DNA from: Bradyrhizobium mercantei
GTDB lineage: Bacteria > Pseudomonadota > Alphaproteobacteria > Rhizobiales > Xanthobacteraceae
Direction: 5' to 3'
Assembly: GCF_001982635.1 (NCBI RefSeq)
Contig: NZ_MKFI01000001.1
Span: 780,781-844,780 of the forward strand
Length of the DNA: 64,000 nt
Position 1 is the first letter of the stretch; each line of letters starts with the position of its first letter. The notes below the pieces were generated by a model, which saw only the letters and a list, made by a program, of their open reading frames with translations, made no database searches and was not told the origin of the DNA. Both the position numbers and the translations under genes were made by a program. Below are positions 1-8,533 of the stretch, piece after piece.

Positions 1-1111
1 CCAAAAGATCACCGGGCTGCAGATTGCATCCGTTCGATGTCTGGTGCGCGACGACCTGCGCGATGGTCCAGTAGGCATCTGCGTAGTTCGACAGGGAGAG
101 GCGAGCCGGCGGCAACCCGCGCGCGCGCATGGCCGCGCTCAGTAGGTGGATCGAAACCTTGATATCGATCGCGCCCCGCGTCGCGTCGTTGGATGATGTC
201 AGGTGTGGCAAGGAAGCCGGATCTCCGTCTGGTCTGCGATGGGGCCTACGATAGGGATCGAGAGCATCAAAACTTACGACCCAAGGCGAGATCGACGTCG
301 CGAAGCTCTTCGCCAAGAACGGTCCAAGCGGCTGATACTCCCATGACTGGATGTCTCTGGCGGACCAGTCGTTGAGCAGGCAGACGCCGAAAAGATGGTC
401 CTCGACGCGGTCGATCGGAATTGGCGTGCCTAGTGTGTTACCCGCCCCGACAAATACTCCGAGCTCGGCTTCGTAGTCGAGCCGTCGGCAATCCGAATAG
501 ATCGGATCGGCGGATCCCGGCGTGAGGATCTGTCCTCTCGGGCGAACGACAGGTTGCTCAGAAAGAAGGATCGAAGACGTCCTTCCCTGATACCCAACGG
601 GAAGCCAGCGGTAGTTGGGCAAGATCGGATTTTCCGGCCTGAACAGTTTTCCTACGTTCGTGGCGTGATGGATGGAACAGTAGAAGTCCGAAAAATCGCC
701 GATCCGGGCAGGCATCTTGAATTCAACTTCACGAAGGCCAATCAAGGCGCCCGCAACGCGCTTTCTCTGCGGAAAATCGTGCTGCAGGATTCGCGAAAGA
801 TTTCTGCGCAAGGCTCGCTGTGCGCGACGTCCTGCAGCCATGAACTCGTTCAAGCTCGACGACGAGACAAGATTGATCGCGGCCAGTCCTGGCTCGTTCA
901 GATGAGGTGAAAGGCAAGACGCAGACAGATCGATCAGAGAATCACCTATCGCGATTCCTGCCCGAAACTGCTCGTCGGAGCCGGCCCTACGGAAGACCGC
1001 GACCGGTAGATTTTGAATGGGGAAGTCACCATTCTTATCATTCGCCGCTTCGACCCAGCTCCGCAGCTCTGGATCATGCGTTTGATCGAGATCGTACGTC
1101 GCTTCTGTCAT
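1..1111 (-). CDS. fahA: Fumarylacetoacetase, 3' end outside window
   Basis: This enzyme hydrolyses fumarylacetoacetate to fumarate and acetoacetate, the last step of homogentisate catabolism, in the cytosol. About 370 codons are visible and the frame runs off the left edge still open; the human enzyme has 419 residues. Family landmarks read clearly in order: IGDFSDFYCSIHHATNVG, which carries the metal Asp and catalytic His; LDYEAELGVFVGAG with the paired metal Glu residues; LLNDWSARDIQSWEYQPLGP; and VAHQTSNGCNLQPGDLL at the edge. The ATG at 1111 begins 2 nt after the DUF2783 stop codon, so it is the third gene of a tight operon with the hydroxylase. Confidence 0.93.
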   Translation of the reverse strand, partial: MTEATYDLDQTHDPELRSWVEAANDKNGDFPIQNLPVAVFRRAGSDEQFRAGIAIGDSLIDLSASCLSPHLNEPGLAAINLVSSSSLNEFMAAGRRAQRALRRNLSRILQHDFPQRKRVAGALIGLREVEFKMPARIGDFSDFYCSIHHATNVGKLFRPENPILPNYRWLPVGYQGRTSSILLSEQPVVRPRGQILTPGSADPIYSDCRRLDYEAELGVFVGAGNTLGTPIPIDRVEDHLFGVCLLNDWSARDIQSWEYQPLGPFLAKSFATSISPWVVSFDALDPYRRPHRRPDGDPASLPHLTSSNDATRGAIDIKVSIHLLSAAMRARGLPPARLSLSNYADAYWTIAQVVAHQTSNGCNLQPGDLL

Positions 1112-1113
1112 CT

Positions 1114-1314
1114 TCAATCCTCGGTCGATGAGCCGCGGGCGCGGCTAATAGCCTCGCGAAGTACGCCCCTGTCACCGACATGGTTCGCAAGGATAAGCAC
1201 TAGCTTGCAGTTCATCAGTTCGGCCGCCTCTTCCGTCATGTCCCGCTGCGAGTCGATTAGCTCCTGATAGAATCCGTCCGGATCAGCGATGTTAGGCTTT
1301 GTGAGCAAATCCAT
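1114..1314 (-). CDS. DUF2783 small protein, possible hydroxylase partner
   Basis: This is a 66-residue protein starting MDLLTKPNIADPDGFYQ with the core ELMNCKLVLILANHVGD, which I recognise as the DUF2783 family. The ATG lies one base after the stop of the upstream FAD hydroxylase, and the gene ends 2 nt before fumarylacetoacetase, so all three are translationally linked. In Pseudomonas putida the 3-hydroxyphenylacetate 6-hydroxylase is described as a flavoprotein (MhaA) plus a small coupling protein (MhaB). By position and size this could be the MhaB counterpart, but that equivalence is inference. Confidence 0.75.
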   Translation of the reverse strand: MDLLTKPNIADPDGFYQELIDSQRDMTEEAAELMNCKLVLILANHVGDRGVLREAISRARGSSTED

Positions 1315-1315
1315 T

Positions 1316-2935
1316 TCACCCCCTGCAGCATCTGATGGCGCGGGCCAGCGCCTTCCTGATATTGTCGGCGTCGAATTGGCGCCAGCGCGCCGCGACATAC
1401 TGATCCGGCCGGATCAGATAGGTGGTTCCGGGGCGACCGTCGTAGCGCGCGCAGAGAATGCCCCGGCAATCTTCGATATCGCGCCCGACCACGAGAATGC
1501 TCGCCTTGACCAGGCCATGAGCGATCGTCTCCAGGTCGGGAGAGACGCCAAACGTCAGCACTACAAAGCCATTCCCGAGCTGGTTCAGCAACCAAGCCTC
1601 TTCGGCATTCCGACGGATCGGCGCGTCTTCGCAATTCGTACCGGGGGCCAACCTGCTGTCGAAGACATCTTCGTCCGGCGTGTTCAGCGACGAGTTCACA
1701 TAGGGCGTGGGGCGCGATAGGCGCCCGGAGTTAAGCAACGGGCGGGCGAATTCGTTATTCGCCGCAAGTTCCAATACCGCATCTCGATAGCGCCGACTGG
1801 TCGCGCTCTTAGGCGTGATGAAATCCGTCGAACGTGTGGAATTGAGGAGATTGTCGTCTGCGGCGACGCCGCGCTCCTCATTGTAGGAGTCTATTAGGCC
1901 GATTGGCGCCTCCCCATCGATGATTAGCCTCAACTTCCAACCGAGATTGTCGATGTCCTGCACGCCAGTGTTGGCCCCCCTGCCCCCAAATGGAGAAACC
2001 TGGTGCGCGGAATCGCCCGCGAAAAGGACTCGACCGTACCGGAAATCGTCGATCCGGCGGCAGGCAAACTGATAGATGGACACCCACTCGAGCTCGAAGT
2101 TGTGTTCATCGCCGAGCATCGCCCGGATGCGCGGAATGACCCGCTCCGGCTTCCTCTCCTCATCGGGATCGGCATCCTGTCCGAGTTGAAAATCGATGCG
2201 CCAGACGTCGCTTGCCTGCCTGTGCAGCAGTGCCGACTGATTGCGGTGGAATGGCGGATCGAACCAGAACCAGCGCTCCGGCGGAAATCCTGCCTTCATC
2301 ACGACGTCGGCGATGAGGAAGCGATCCTGAAAGGCCTGCCCCGAAAATTTCGCGCCGACCATCTCGCGAACGTCGCTGTTGGCGCCATCGCAAGCCACGA
2401 CCCAGTCGGCAGTCAAACTAAATTCGCCGTCTGGCGTCTCTACCGATAGAACCACGTGATCGTTCGCCTGCTTCAGGCCCACGACCTTGTGCTTCCAACG
2501 CACGTCGACCAAGGGCTGTCGGCCGATCTCTTCGATCAGCGATTCCTCGAGGTAGTACTGCTGGAGGTTGATCATCGCCGGCATTTTGTGATCAGTCTCA
2601 GGCAACAGATCGAACTGATAGCGAAGCTCGTTCCGGAAGAAGACCTTGCCGACTTTCCAACTCACGCCCTTTTCGACCACACGATCAGCGCAGCCGAGAC
2701 GATCCCACACCTCCAGCGACCGCTTGGCATAGGCCAGCGCCCGCGACCCGACCGATACGGTGTCGTTGTCGTCGAGCACGACGGCAGAAATCCCGCGCGA
2801 AGCGAATTCCAAAGCAGCAGTGAGCCCAATCGGGCCAGCTCCAACGACCACTACCGCATGTCGATTAGGGACCGCCCCACTCTGCTCGGGCGACGGCCGG
2901 TACTCGAATTTCGGAAACTTGTAGGTTTTGAGCAT
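1316..2935 (-). CDS. FAD-dependent aromatic hydroxylase (MhaA/MhpA/PheA type)
   Basis: This is a single-component flavin hydroxylase of 539 residues. The N-terminal FAD-binding motif VVVGAGPIGLTAALEFASRG, the DG-type motif VVACDGANSDVR and the second FAD motif GRVLFAGDSAHQVSPFGGRG are all intact, and a thioredoxin-like C-terminal domain follows, as in phenol and 3-hydroxyphenylpropionate hydroxylases. I start it at the ATG giving MLKTYKFPKFEYRP; an in-frame ATG 42 nt upstream is possible but gives a basic, non-conserved leader. With homogentisate dioxygenase and fumarylacetoacetase in the same island, the likely product is homogentisate, so 3-hydroxyphenylacetate is the best substrate guess. 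A divergent MarR gene faces it across two operator-like palindromes. Confidence 0.85.
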   Translation of the reverse strand: MLKTYKFPKFEYRPSPEQSGAVPNRHAVVVVGAGPIGLTAALEFASRGISAVVLDDNDTVSVGSRALAYAKRSLEVWDRLGCADRVVEKGVSWKVGKVFFRNELRYQFDLLPETDHKMPAMINLQQYYLEESLIEEIGRQPLVDVRWKHKVVGLKQANDHVVLSVETPDGEFSLTADWVVACDGANSDVREMVGAKFSGQAFQDRFLIADVVMKAGFPPERWFWFDPPFHRNQSALLHRQASDVWRIDFQLGQDADPDEERKPERVIPRIRAMLGDEHNFELEWVSIYQFACRRIDDFRYGRVLFAGDSAHQVSPFGGRGANTGVQDIDNLGWKLRLIIDGEAPIGLIDSYNEERGVAADDNLLNSTRSTDFITPKSATSRRYRDAVLELAANNEFARPLLNSGRLSRPTPYVNSSLNTPDEDVFDSRLAPGTNCEDAPIRRNAEEAWLLNQLGNGFVVLTFGVSPDLETIAHGLVKASILVVGRDIEDCRGILCARYDGRPGTTYLIRPDQYVAARWRQFDADNIRKALARAIRCCRG

Positions 2936-3157
2936 CGCCGTCCCTACGCCGCGCGCTCGCATCCGGGACGCGCGCACGGCACGTCCCCATAATCAGAAAC
3001 CAAGATCGAGATATGCCCGAGCCGGTTTTGCGGGAAGCTTTCGGAACCCGCCATTCGCCTCGGCCCCCGCATCACGTCGTTCATCCGCTTCATCCCTTAC
3101 GGAGCAGCGCGCTGGGCTTGCGAATGTTTCGCAAGACGCAACGCCTCCACCTACTTT

Positions 3158-3193
3158 ATAACCGTTGTTATGAGTTTCATAACCATTGTTATG
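3158..3193. promoter_or_regulatory. Paired MarR-type operators in divergent promoter
   Basis: Two near-identical palindromes, ATAAC-CGTT-GTTAT (3158-3171) and CATAAC-CATT-GTTATG (3178-3193), have centres 21 bp apart, about two helical turns. They lie between the divergent FAD hydroxylase and MarR genes, about 90 bp before the MarR start. The size and symmetry suit binding by two MarR dimers on one DNA face; autoregulation by the adjacent MarR protein is inferred. Confidence 0.65.
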
Positions 3194-3280
3194 ATCTGAG
3201 TCAACTCAAGCGCGCGGCCTTGCGACACCGCTCCCGAGCTACTAACATCGACACACCCCATTCAGAAAAGAGCTCCTCGA

Positions 3281-3832
3281 ATGAGCGACCCCGTTTCGGC
3301 TGATAAGACGGCCGAATCCGACGACGCCGAGCTGGTAAGATTGAGAGATTTCTTGCCCTACAAGCTGGTTGTCCTAGCCGACCAAATATCGAGATCTCTC
3401 TCGGAGCTCTACGAGGAGAGGTTCGGGCTGACCAGACAGGAGTGGCGCGTCCTAGCGGCACTGGCCGACAATGGCTCCATATCGTCGTTGGACGTATCGA
3501 AGTATTCGACCCTCGATGCCATGGCGGTGAGCCGCGCGTCGTCGTTGCTCGAAGAGAAGGGCTACATCGTACGCGAGCAATCGCCCGATGACGGTAGGCT
3601 AAAGGTCCTTCAGTCGACCCGCTCGGGGCGAGCCCTGTATCGGAAGATCATGCCGTTGGCAATTGACCGCGAGAGGTATCTGACAGAGCCACTGTCCCGA
3701 GCGGAACGGGAAAGCTTCGAGAGGACGATCGATAAATTGCTGACGCGCGCGCGCACGCTCGCCAGTAGCAGCGAGGCCGAACATCCACCGCAAGCGCGGC
3801 CTTCCCGAAGGACGCCTTCAGGACGACGGTAA
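3281..3832 (+). CDS. MarR-family regulator of the hydroxylase operon
   Basis: This 183-residue protein has a winged helix at about residues 55-125 (FGLTRQEWRVLAALADNG, then KGYIVREQSPDDGRLKV, the typical wing). It is divergent from the FAD hydroxylase-DUF2783-fumarylacetoacetase operon, with twin palindromes between them. MarR repressors of this kind usually release DNA on binding an aromatic ligand, so it probably controls this operon. The C-terminal 25 residues are Arg/Pro-rich and unlike the MarR core. It is related to, but clearly different from, the second MarR gene beside hmgA. Confidence 0.88.
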   Translation: MSDPVSADKTAESDDAELVRLRDFLPYKLVVLADQISRSLSELYEERFGLTRQEWRVLAALADNGSISSLDVSKYSTLDAMAVSRASSLLEEKGYIVREQSPDDGRLKVLQSTRSGRALYRKIMPLAIDRERYLTEPLSRAERESFERTIDKLLTRARTLASSSEAEHPPQARPSRRTPSGRR

Positions 3833-3879
3833 GTTGGCCGTCGCGGGATCCGGCGGACCGCCCCCAACAGTTTTGCCGC

Positions 3880-4563
3880 CTACACGATGCGGTGTCCTCG
3901 CAGCACGATGGAAAGGACGGGATCGCCCACGCCGGCTACCTGAGCGCCTCTCAGTGCAATACTCGTATGGGCTCTCTCAAAGGACGCCTCGTCGGGAAAG
4001 GACAGTTCCTCAACGCCCTCGAACGATCGTTCCTGCGACTCCAGCGATTTCGGTCCTTTCGGACTGTGCTCTATGACGATGCGCTGAATGTAACCAACCT
4101 CCTTCGGCAAGTTCGTTGCGAAGGCCACCCCATTGCGCCACCATTCCGCATGGAACGTAGCCGCATCCACCTCTGACCTGCGCCTGTTCAGCGACAACAG
4201 TCTTATCGGTGCCGCCTCGATGCTCGCTGGGACCACGATATTCGCGACCGTGGTCGCTAGCTCCAGGCGTTCGACGAATTTTCCCTCGTCTTCCACCAGC
4301 GCTTCTACTTTGGCTGGCGTAAATCCCGCTGCGATTGCCGGGATATCGTCGAAAACAAGTAGTGCGATGCCGTCAATCTCAAGCCCGGTACCCGGCATCC
4401 GACGTGCTTTCCCATCACCCGATCCGATCGCGTCCAATTGCACATACCCGCGAAGCCCCCGAACGCTTGCGGCGAGCGGACCATGGACGTCTCGCCAGTG
4501 CTTTTGGAATCCGCCGATCGAGAGCGTATTCTTCCTCTGCAAGAAGACCATCCTGTCTATCAT
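3880..4563 (-). CDS. EthD-domain protein with two ferredoxin-like halves
   Basis: This 227-residue protein is made of two related dimeric alpha-beta barrel halves. The first has FQKHWRDVHGPLA, the classic EthD signature with its HW..HGP motif; the second has a degenerate copy, FHAEWWRNGVAFA, around residue 140. EthD proteins accompany P450 or ring-degrading systems and are often of unclear function. Here it lies between two regulators and points toward the MarR gene. It could bind or rearrange a ring-cleavage intermediate, but no reaction can be assigned. The ATG is preceded by a weak GGAG nine bases upstream. Confidence 0.75.
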   Translation of the reverse strand: MIDRMVFLQRKNTLSIGGFQKHWRDVHGPLAASVRGLRGYVQLDAIGSGDGKARRMPGTGLEIDGIALLVFDDIPAIAAGFTPAKVEALVEDEGKFVERLELATTVANIVVPASIEAAPIRLLSLNRRRSEVDAATFHAEWWRNGVAFATNLPKEVGYIQRIVIEHSPKGPKSLESQERSFEGVEELSFPDEASFERAHTSIALRGAQVAGVGDPVLSIVLRGHRIV

Positions 4564-4682
4564 GTAAGCCGACTCCAGATCGAGGTTTGCTGGGCTTTAC
4601 GACGGCCCCGTCGTGCCGTCAGTCCGCCGCAACCAGCAGGTTATGTTGGTGAACCGATTTCGCGACAGCCGTTTTTTCTCGA

Positions 4683-4711
4683 TTGACAGGCGAATTTTTG
4701 TCACCAATATT
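4683..4711 (+). promoter_or_regulatory. Sigma70-like promoter with internal TGACA/TGTCA repeat
   Basis: TTGACA at 4683 and AATATT at 4706 are separated by 17 bp. The -35 box is half of an inverted repeat, TGACA-N10-TGTCA, suitable for a LysR-type regulator. A start point six bases past the -10 box would fall at the LysR ATG (4717), so the transcript may have almost no leader. Confidence 0.5.
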
Positions 4712-4716
4712 TTTGG

Positions 4717-5655
4717 ATGATCTCCGATGGACTGCTGAATGGTATCCGCACCTTCGTCTCCGCTGCGGAAGCAGGGAGCTTCGCCGTCGCGTCGGAAAGG
4801 CTCGGCCTGTCGCGGTCGGCGACCAGCAAAAGCATTGCGCGGCTCGAGGAGCGTCTTGGCGTCCAACTATTCAACAGGACGACCAGAAGCCTTGGCCTGA
4901 CCGAACAGGGTCAGGCATTCTACGAGAAGTGCGCCCGTGCACTTGCCGATCTCCAGGCTGCCGAATTAAGCCTCGTCTCGGGTAGGCAAGTCCCTGCGGG
5001 CAAGCTGCGGGTGGACCTTCCGGTCGTGTTCGGACGACAATGTGTAATGCCGGCGCTGCTCGATGTCGTACAGCGATATCCTGAGATCCAACTTGACGTA
5101 ACGTTCAACAATCGCCGCGTAGACCTAATCGAGGAAGGATACGATCTCGTCATTCGCATCGGCCATCTCGACGACAGCACCAGCCTGGTTGCGCGGCGGC
5201 TCGGCGTACAGACGATGGCAATCTGCGCTGCGCCATCCTACGCCCGACAGCGCGGTCTTCCTCGCACTCCCGACGAAATCGAAAGCCACGACTGCATCAT
5301 CTACTACTATGGTGGGCGGAATAGCCCCTGGTTCTTTCCCGGCGCGGACGGTCAGTCGCAGCTGAAACACATTTCGGGCCGCTTGCGTCTCGGAAGCGGC
5401 GATGCCATCGCTGACGCGGCGCTTGCCGGCCGGGGGATTGCGCAGTTGCCGACCTGGTTGATCGCCCCCCATCTGAAATCCGGATCGCTCGTAGTCTCGA
5501 TGCCGGACTGCGTCTGCGCAGGACTACCCATTCACGCGCTCTGGCCCCAGGGGCGGCAGCTAACGCCGAAGGTCAGGGTTGTGGTCGACGAGTTGGCGGC
5601 TCGCTTCTTGCCGGTCCCGCCGTGGGAGGTCGATCTCCCTATGGTCGAAAGCTAG
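4717..5655 (+). CDS. LysR-family regulator (CrgA/DmlR-like)
   Basis: This is a full-length LysR protein of 312 residues. The N-terminal helix-turn-helix is FAVASERLGLSRSATSKSIA followed by RLEERLGVQLFNRTTR, and the effector domain starts near residue 90 with GKLRVDLPVVFGRQ. It is divergent from the EthD gene and lies upstream of the MDR and SDR oxidoreductases, the natural candidates for its control. No in-frame alternative start improves the ribosome-binding context, and none is obvious upstream of the chosen ATG. Confidence 0.9.
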   Translation: MISDGLLNGIRTFVSAAEAGSFAVASERLGLSRSATSKSIARLEERLGVQLFNRTTRSLGLTEQGQAFYEKCARALADLQAAELSLVSGRQVPAGKLRVDLPVVFGRQCVMPALLDVVQRYPEIQLDVTFNNRRVDLIEEGYDLVIRIGHLDDSTSLVARRLGVQTMAICAAPSYARQRGLPRTPDEIESHDCIIYYYGGRNSPWFFPGADGQSQLKHISGRLRLGSGDAIADAALAGRGIAQLPTWLIAPHLKSGSLVVSMPDCVCAGLPIHALWPQGRQLTPKVRVVVDELAARFLPVPPWEVDLPMVES

Positions 5656-5892
5656 GCCTTCCTCGCCACTAGCGAATTTCAGTCAACAGAGAGTGTCAGT
5701 CCAAAGCTCTGGACAGGATTATTGCGCCCAATATTTTCGCCGCTGATGTTCACGAGGTTACTTGGGCGGCGCAATCGGCGATGCACGGTTGAGCTCGAGC
5801 CCTCTCCGCAATCTTCAGATCGATCGGATTGCTCAGCTTATGACGCCATATGACCAGATTGACCGGCTCTCCGCTCGGGGTAGACATTTCCG

Positions 5893-6909
5893 ATGAGGTA
5901 CGTCGCTCTCGCAAACGGTTTCGGCATCGAGAACCTAACGATCCGATCTGGATCGAAACCGACACCGAAAGTCGATGAGGTTCTGGTCCGGATGAGGGCT
6001 GCAGCTCTCAATTTCGTCGATCTGGCGACAATCAAGGGCAGGCTTGATCCCAAATTGACCCTTCCGTTCGTTCCGGTCGCGGATGGCAGCGGATCGATCG
6101 AGGAAGTCGGATCCGCTGTTCACGATTTCAAACCAGGAGATCGTGTCGCCACTCTCTACATTCCCTCTTGGGCCAGCGGACGTTACAAGCACGAACATAT
6201 CGACCTTTCGAATCGCCCGGGAGCGGGAAGCGTTGCGGGACAGCTCGCCGAATACAAGATCTTCCGGCCGAATGAGCTGATCCGAATACCAGAGTCGATC
6301 AGCCTGACCGAGGCGGCCACGCTGCCAATCGCGGGATTGACCGCCTGGAACGCACTCGCTTACGGCGCGATCAAGGCCGGCAACACGGTTCTTCTGCACG
6401 GAACGGGCGGGGTCTCGATCTTCGCTCTCCAATTCGCGAAGGCGCAGGGAGCCAAAGTCATCATTACGTCGGGAGACGACGCAAAGCTCGAGCGCGCCTC
6501 ACGCTTAGGGGCGGACGAAGCAATCAATTACCGAACTCATCCTGACATCGGCGAAGAGGTGTCGCGACTGACGGATGGCCGGGGCGTCGACCTCGTCGTG
6601 GAGACGATCGGCGGCCGTAACGTAGCACGGAGCATGATTGCGGTAAGGCCCGAGGGGAGCATATCGATTGTGGGATTTCTCGACGGGGTCGAGGCCCCCA
6701 TCGATCTCATCTCGCTCAACCTGCGGCGGCTGTCCGTCCGAGGTATCAGCGTCGGAAGTACCGACGATTTTCGCGACATGCTCGCGGCCATTGCCGCCAA
6801 CCGCATCAAGCCAGTGGTCGACGCCGAGTTCGATCTCGAAAAGACAAAGGACGCGTTCAGATATCTGGAAGCCGGGAAGCACTTCGGGAAGGTCGTTATC
6901 ACCTTCTAG
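5893..6909 (+). CDS. Zinc-independent MDR-family alcohol dehydrogenase/quinone reductase
   Basis: This NAD(P)-dependent medium-chain oxidoreductase has 338 residues. A GroES-like N-terminal half (DEVLVRMRAAALNFVDL) precedes the nucleotide fold with its glycine motif GTGGVSIFALQFAKAQGA at about residues 170-190. The four-Cys structural zinc loop and the catalytic zinc Cys are absent, placing it with quinone oxidoreductase-type members. It probably oxidises a side-chain alcohol or reduces an enone during degradation of the island's substrate. It is followed by the SDR gene 200 bp downstream on the same strand. Confidence 0.85.
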   Translation: MRYVALANGFGIENLTIRSGSKPTPKVDEVLVRMRAAALNFVDLATIKGRLDPKLTLPFVPVADGSGSIEEVGSAVHDFKPGDRVATLYIPSWASGRYKHEHIDLSNRPGAGSVAGQLAEYKIFRPNELIRIPESISLTEAATLPIAGLTAWNALAYGAIKAGNTVLLHGTGGVSIFALQFAKAQGAKVIITSGDDAKLERASRLGADEAINYRTHPDIGEEVSRLTDGRGVDLVVETIGGRNVARSMIAVRPEGSISIVGFLDGVEAPIDLISLNLRRLSVRGISVGSTDDFRDMLAAIAANRIKPVVDAEFDLEKTKDAFRYLEAGKHFGKVVITF

Positions 6910-7108
6910 TCGCCCGTACGAAAGGCATGCCGCCGTCTCATGGACTGCGCTCGACGACTTACGACGCTCGACGCCCTTCCGACCGATGCCAGAGTCAGCG
7001 AAGGGCTCGCCGGCGCGAGAGACAACAGGCAAGTTGAAAGGTCCACATCGCTGCCGGCGTCGCTTGTGGCCCTGATCTCAAAAGACGTCGCTGTAAGGAG
7101 GGAAGAAG

Positions 7109-7897
7109 ATGGATTTGGGTATTCGCGGCCGTAAGGCCATCGTCGCAGGTGCCAGCGCCGGTCTCGGCAAAAGCAGCGCCTTAGCCCTTGCGCGCGAAGG
7201 CGTCGAAGTTCTGATCTCGGCTCGCAACAAGGACAGGTTGGTTGCCGCCGCGGCCGAGATCGAAGACAAAGCGAAGATTCCGGTAAAATGGGTGGTCGCC
7301 GATCACAGCACCCCAGAAGGTCGAGCACGATTGCTTGCCTCGCTTCCCGAGCCAGATATCCTGGTTATCACTTGTTCTCCGCCTAAGTGGACGCCGGACT
7401 TCCGAGAAGTCACCGTGGACGATTGGCAGCAGGCCCTGGCAACCGGAATGATCGGTCCCATCGAGCTCATGAAGAGCACTATCGATGGTATGCGATCACG
7501 AAAATGGGGTCGGATCGTCAATATCATGACGCTTGCGGCCCGTGCACCGATCGACTTCCGCCTCTTGTCGGGCCCGCCACGGTCGGGACTGGCGAACTAC
7601 ACGGTAGCCATGGCAAGATCTCTGGCCAAGGACAACGTGATCCTGAACAACATTCTACCGGGAATGCACCATACCGGCGGGATCCGGGACCGATTTCGGG
7701 CGGACAGACCGGGCAATACCGATTCCTATGAGGCGGAAGTCCAGAAGATCATCGACATCCTGCGCATCCCCGCCGGCAGATTCGGCGAAGCCGACGACGT
7801 CGGTGCGTTCTGCGCCCTCTTCTGTAGCGAGTTCGCGAACTACACCATCGGTCAGAGCCTGATCATCGACGGCGGCGTTCACAACTCGCTTTTCTGA
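7109..7897 (+). CDS. Atypical short-chain dehydrogenase lacking Tyr-x3-Lys
   Basis: This 262-residue Rossmann-fold SDR has the cofactor motif GASAGLGKSSALALAREG. A strong AAGGAGGG lies just upstream of the ATG. The usual NNAG is replaced by TCSPP, and at the catalytic site the expected Tyr-x3-Lys is absent: the segment reads LLSGPPRSGLANYTVAM. Some SDR relatives with Ser/Arg in this place exist and may use a different mechanism or substrate. The C-terminal GQSLIIDGGVHNSLF closes the fold normally. A role in modifying the island's aromatic substrate is inferred from position. Confidence 0.82.
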   Translation: MDLGIRGRKAIVAGASAGLGKSSALALAREGVEVLISARNKDRLVAAAAEIEDKAKIPVKWVVADHSTPEGRARLLASLPEPDILVITCSPPKWTPDFREVTVDDWQQALATGMIGPIELMKSTIDGMRSRKWGRIVNIMTLAARAPIDFRLLSGPPRSGLANYTVAMARSLAKDNVILNNILPGMHHTGGIRDRFRADRPGNTDSYEAEVQKIIDILRIPAGRFGEADDVGAFCALFCSEFANYTIGQSLIIDGGVHNSLF

Positions 7898-7934
7898 GAC
7901 GAACGAGTCCGCGATCCCGCCCATTGGAGCATCG

Positions 7935-8399
7935 CTATGCTCCCTCACGACCTCGGCGTTGCGACCGCACGCCGAGGGCCTTCTCGAGACAATCCAGCGC
8001 CTGCATAACGATGCGCGTTTGCTGTACTCCCATTGAGCCACGCATCCTTTCCTCGAACCGAGCCATGTCCGGCACTATCGCGTCGTACGCTTTTCGACCA
8101 GCGGCGGTGAGCTGCAATGTTTCGAACCTGCGATCCTGTTCGGTCTCGAGTCGGCTCAGCCAACGGCGGAGCTCGAGATCTCTGACCGCGCGACTGACCT
8201 TCGCTTTGTGCATGGCGGAATGGGCGCCGATCTCGGTCGCCGTCAGGCGGTCGAATTGCCCGAGCGTTGAGAGCACTCGCCACTGCGGAATGGTCAGTCC
8301 GAACTTCTTCGAATAGACACCCTTCAGCCGCTCCGAAACTGCAGTCCCGAGCCGGTTCAGCCGATATGGAATGAACTCCTCGAGAACCAATTTCTTCAT
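7935..8399 (-). CDS. MarR-family regulator of hmgA
   Basis: This is a 154-residue MarR protein with the helix [22 protein letters not shown], recognition helix [14 protein letters not shown] and wing [20 protein letters not shown]. It is divergent from homogentisate dioxygenase, and an 11-bp perfect inverted repeat lies between them. In Pseudomonas hmg control uses an IclR protein, so MarR control here is a variation. It ends 37 bp from the SDR gene, convergently. Confidence 0.88.
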   Translation of the reverse strand: MKKLVLEEFIPYRLNRLGTAVSERLKGVYSKKFGLTIPQWRVLSTLGQFDRLTATEIGAHSAMHKAKVSRAVRDLELRRWLSRLETEQDRRFETLQLTAAGRKAYDAIVPDMARFEERMRGSMGVQQTRIVMQALDCLEKALGVRSQRRGREGA

Positions 8400-8485
8400 C
8401 CTCCCTCCTTTCGCGCAACGCCCACGGACCTAACGCCGCAATCAGATCGCATCGCTGGCGACCTGGCGCACCTTCTGGGGGCTTG

Positions 8486-8520
8486 ATAGTTGCAAAATTG
8501 ACGGTCACATTTGCAACTAT
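8486..8520. promoter_or_regulatory. Perfect 11-bp inverted repeat upstream of hmgA
   Basis: The arms ATAGTTGCAAA (8486-8496) and TTTGCAACTAT (8510-8520) are perfectly complementary and separated by 13 bp, ending two bases before the hmgA Shine-Dalgarno sequence. This position would block transcription or initiation, fitting a repressor operator. It differs from the ATAAC/GTTAT operators at 3158-3193, so the two MarR proteins should have separate sites. Confidence 0.65.
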
Positions 8521-8533
8521 ACAGGAGGAACTC

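Noticed and set aside
554..910. Plus-strand 118-codon frame at the left end
   Set aside because: It lies antisense to fumarylacetoacetase, whose motifs are clear on the minus strand.
1316..2449. Plus-strand frames inside the FAD hydroxylase region (for example 2003-2449)
   Set aside because: No motifs and no ribosome sites; antisense shadows of a strongly supported gene.
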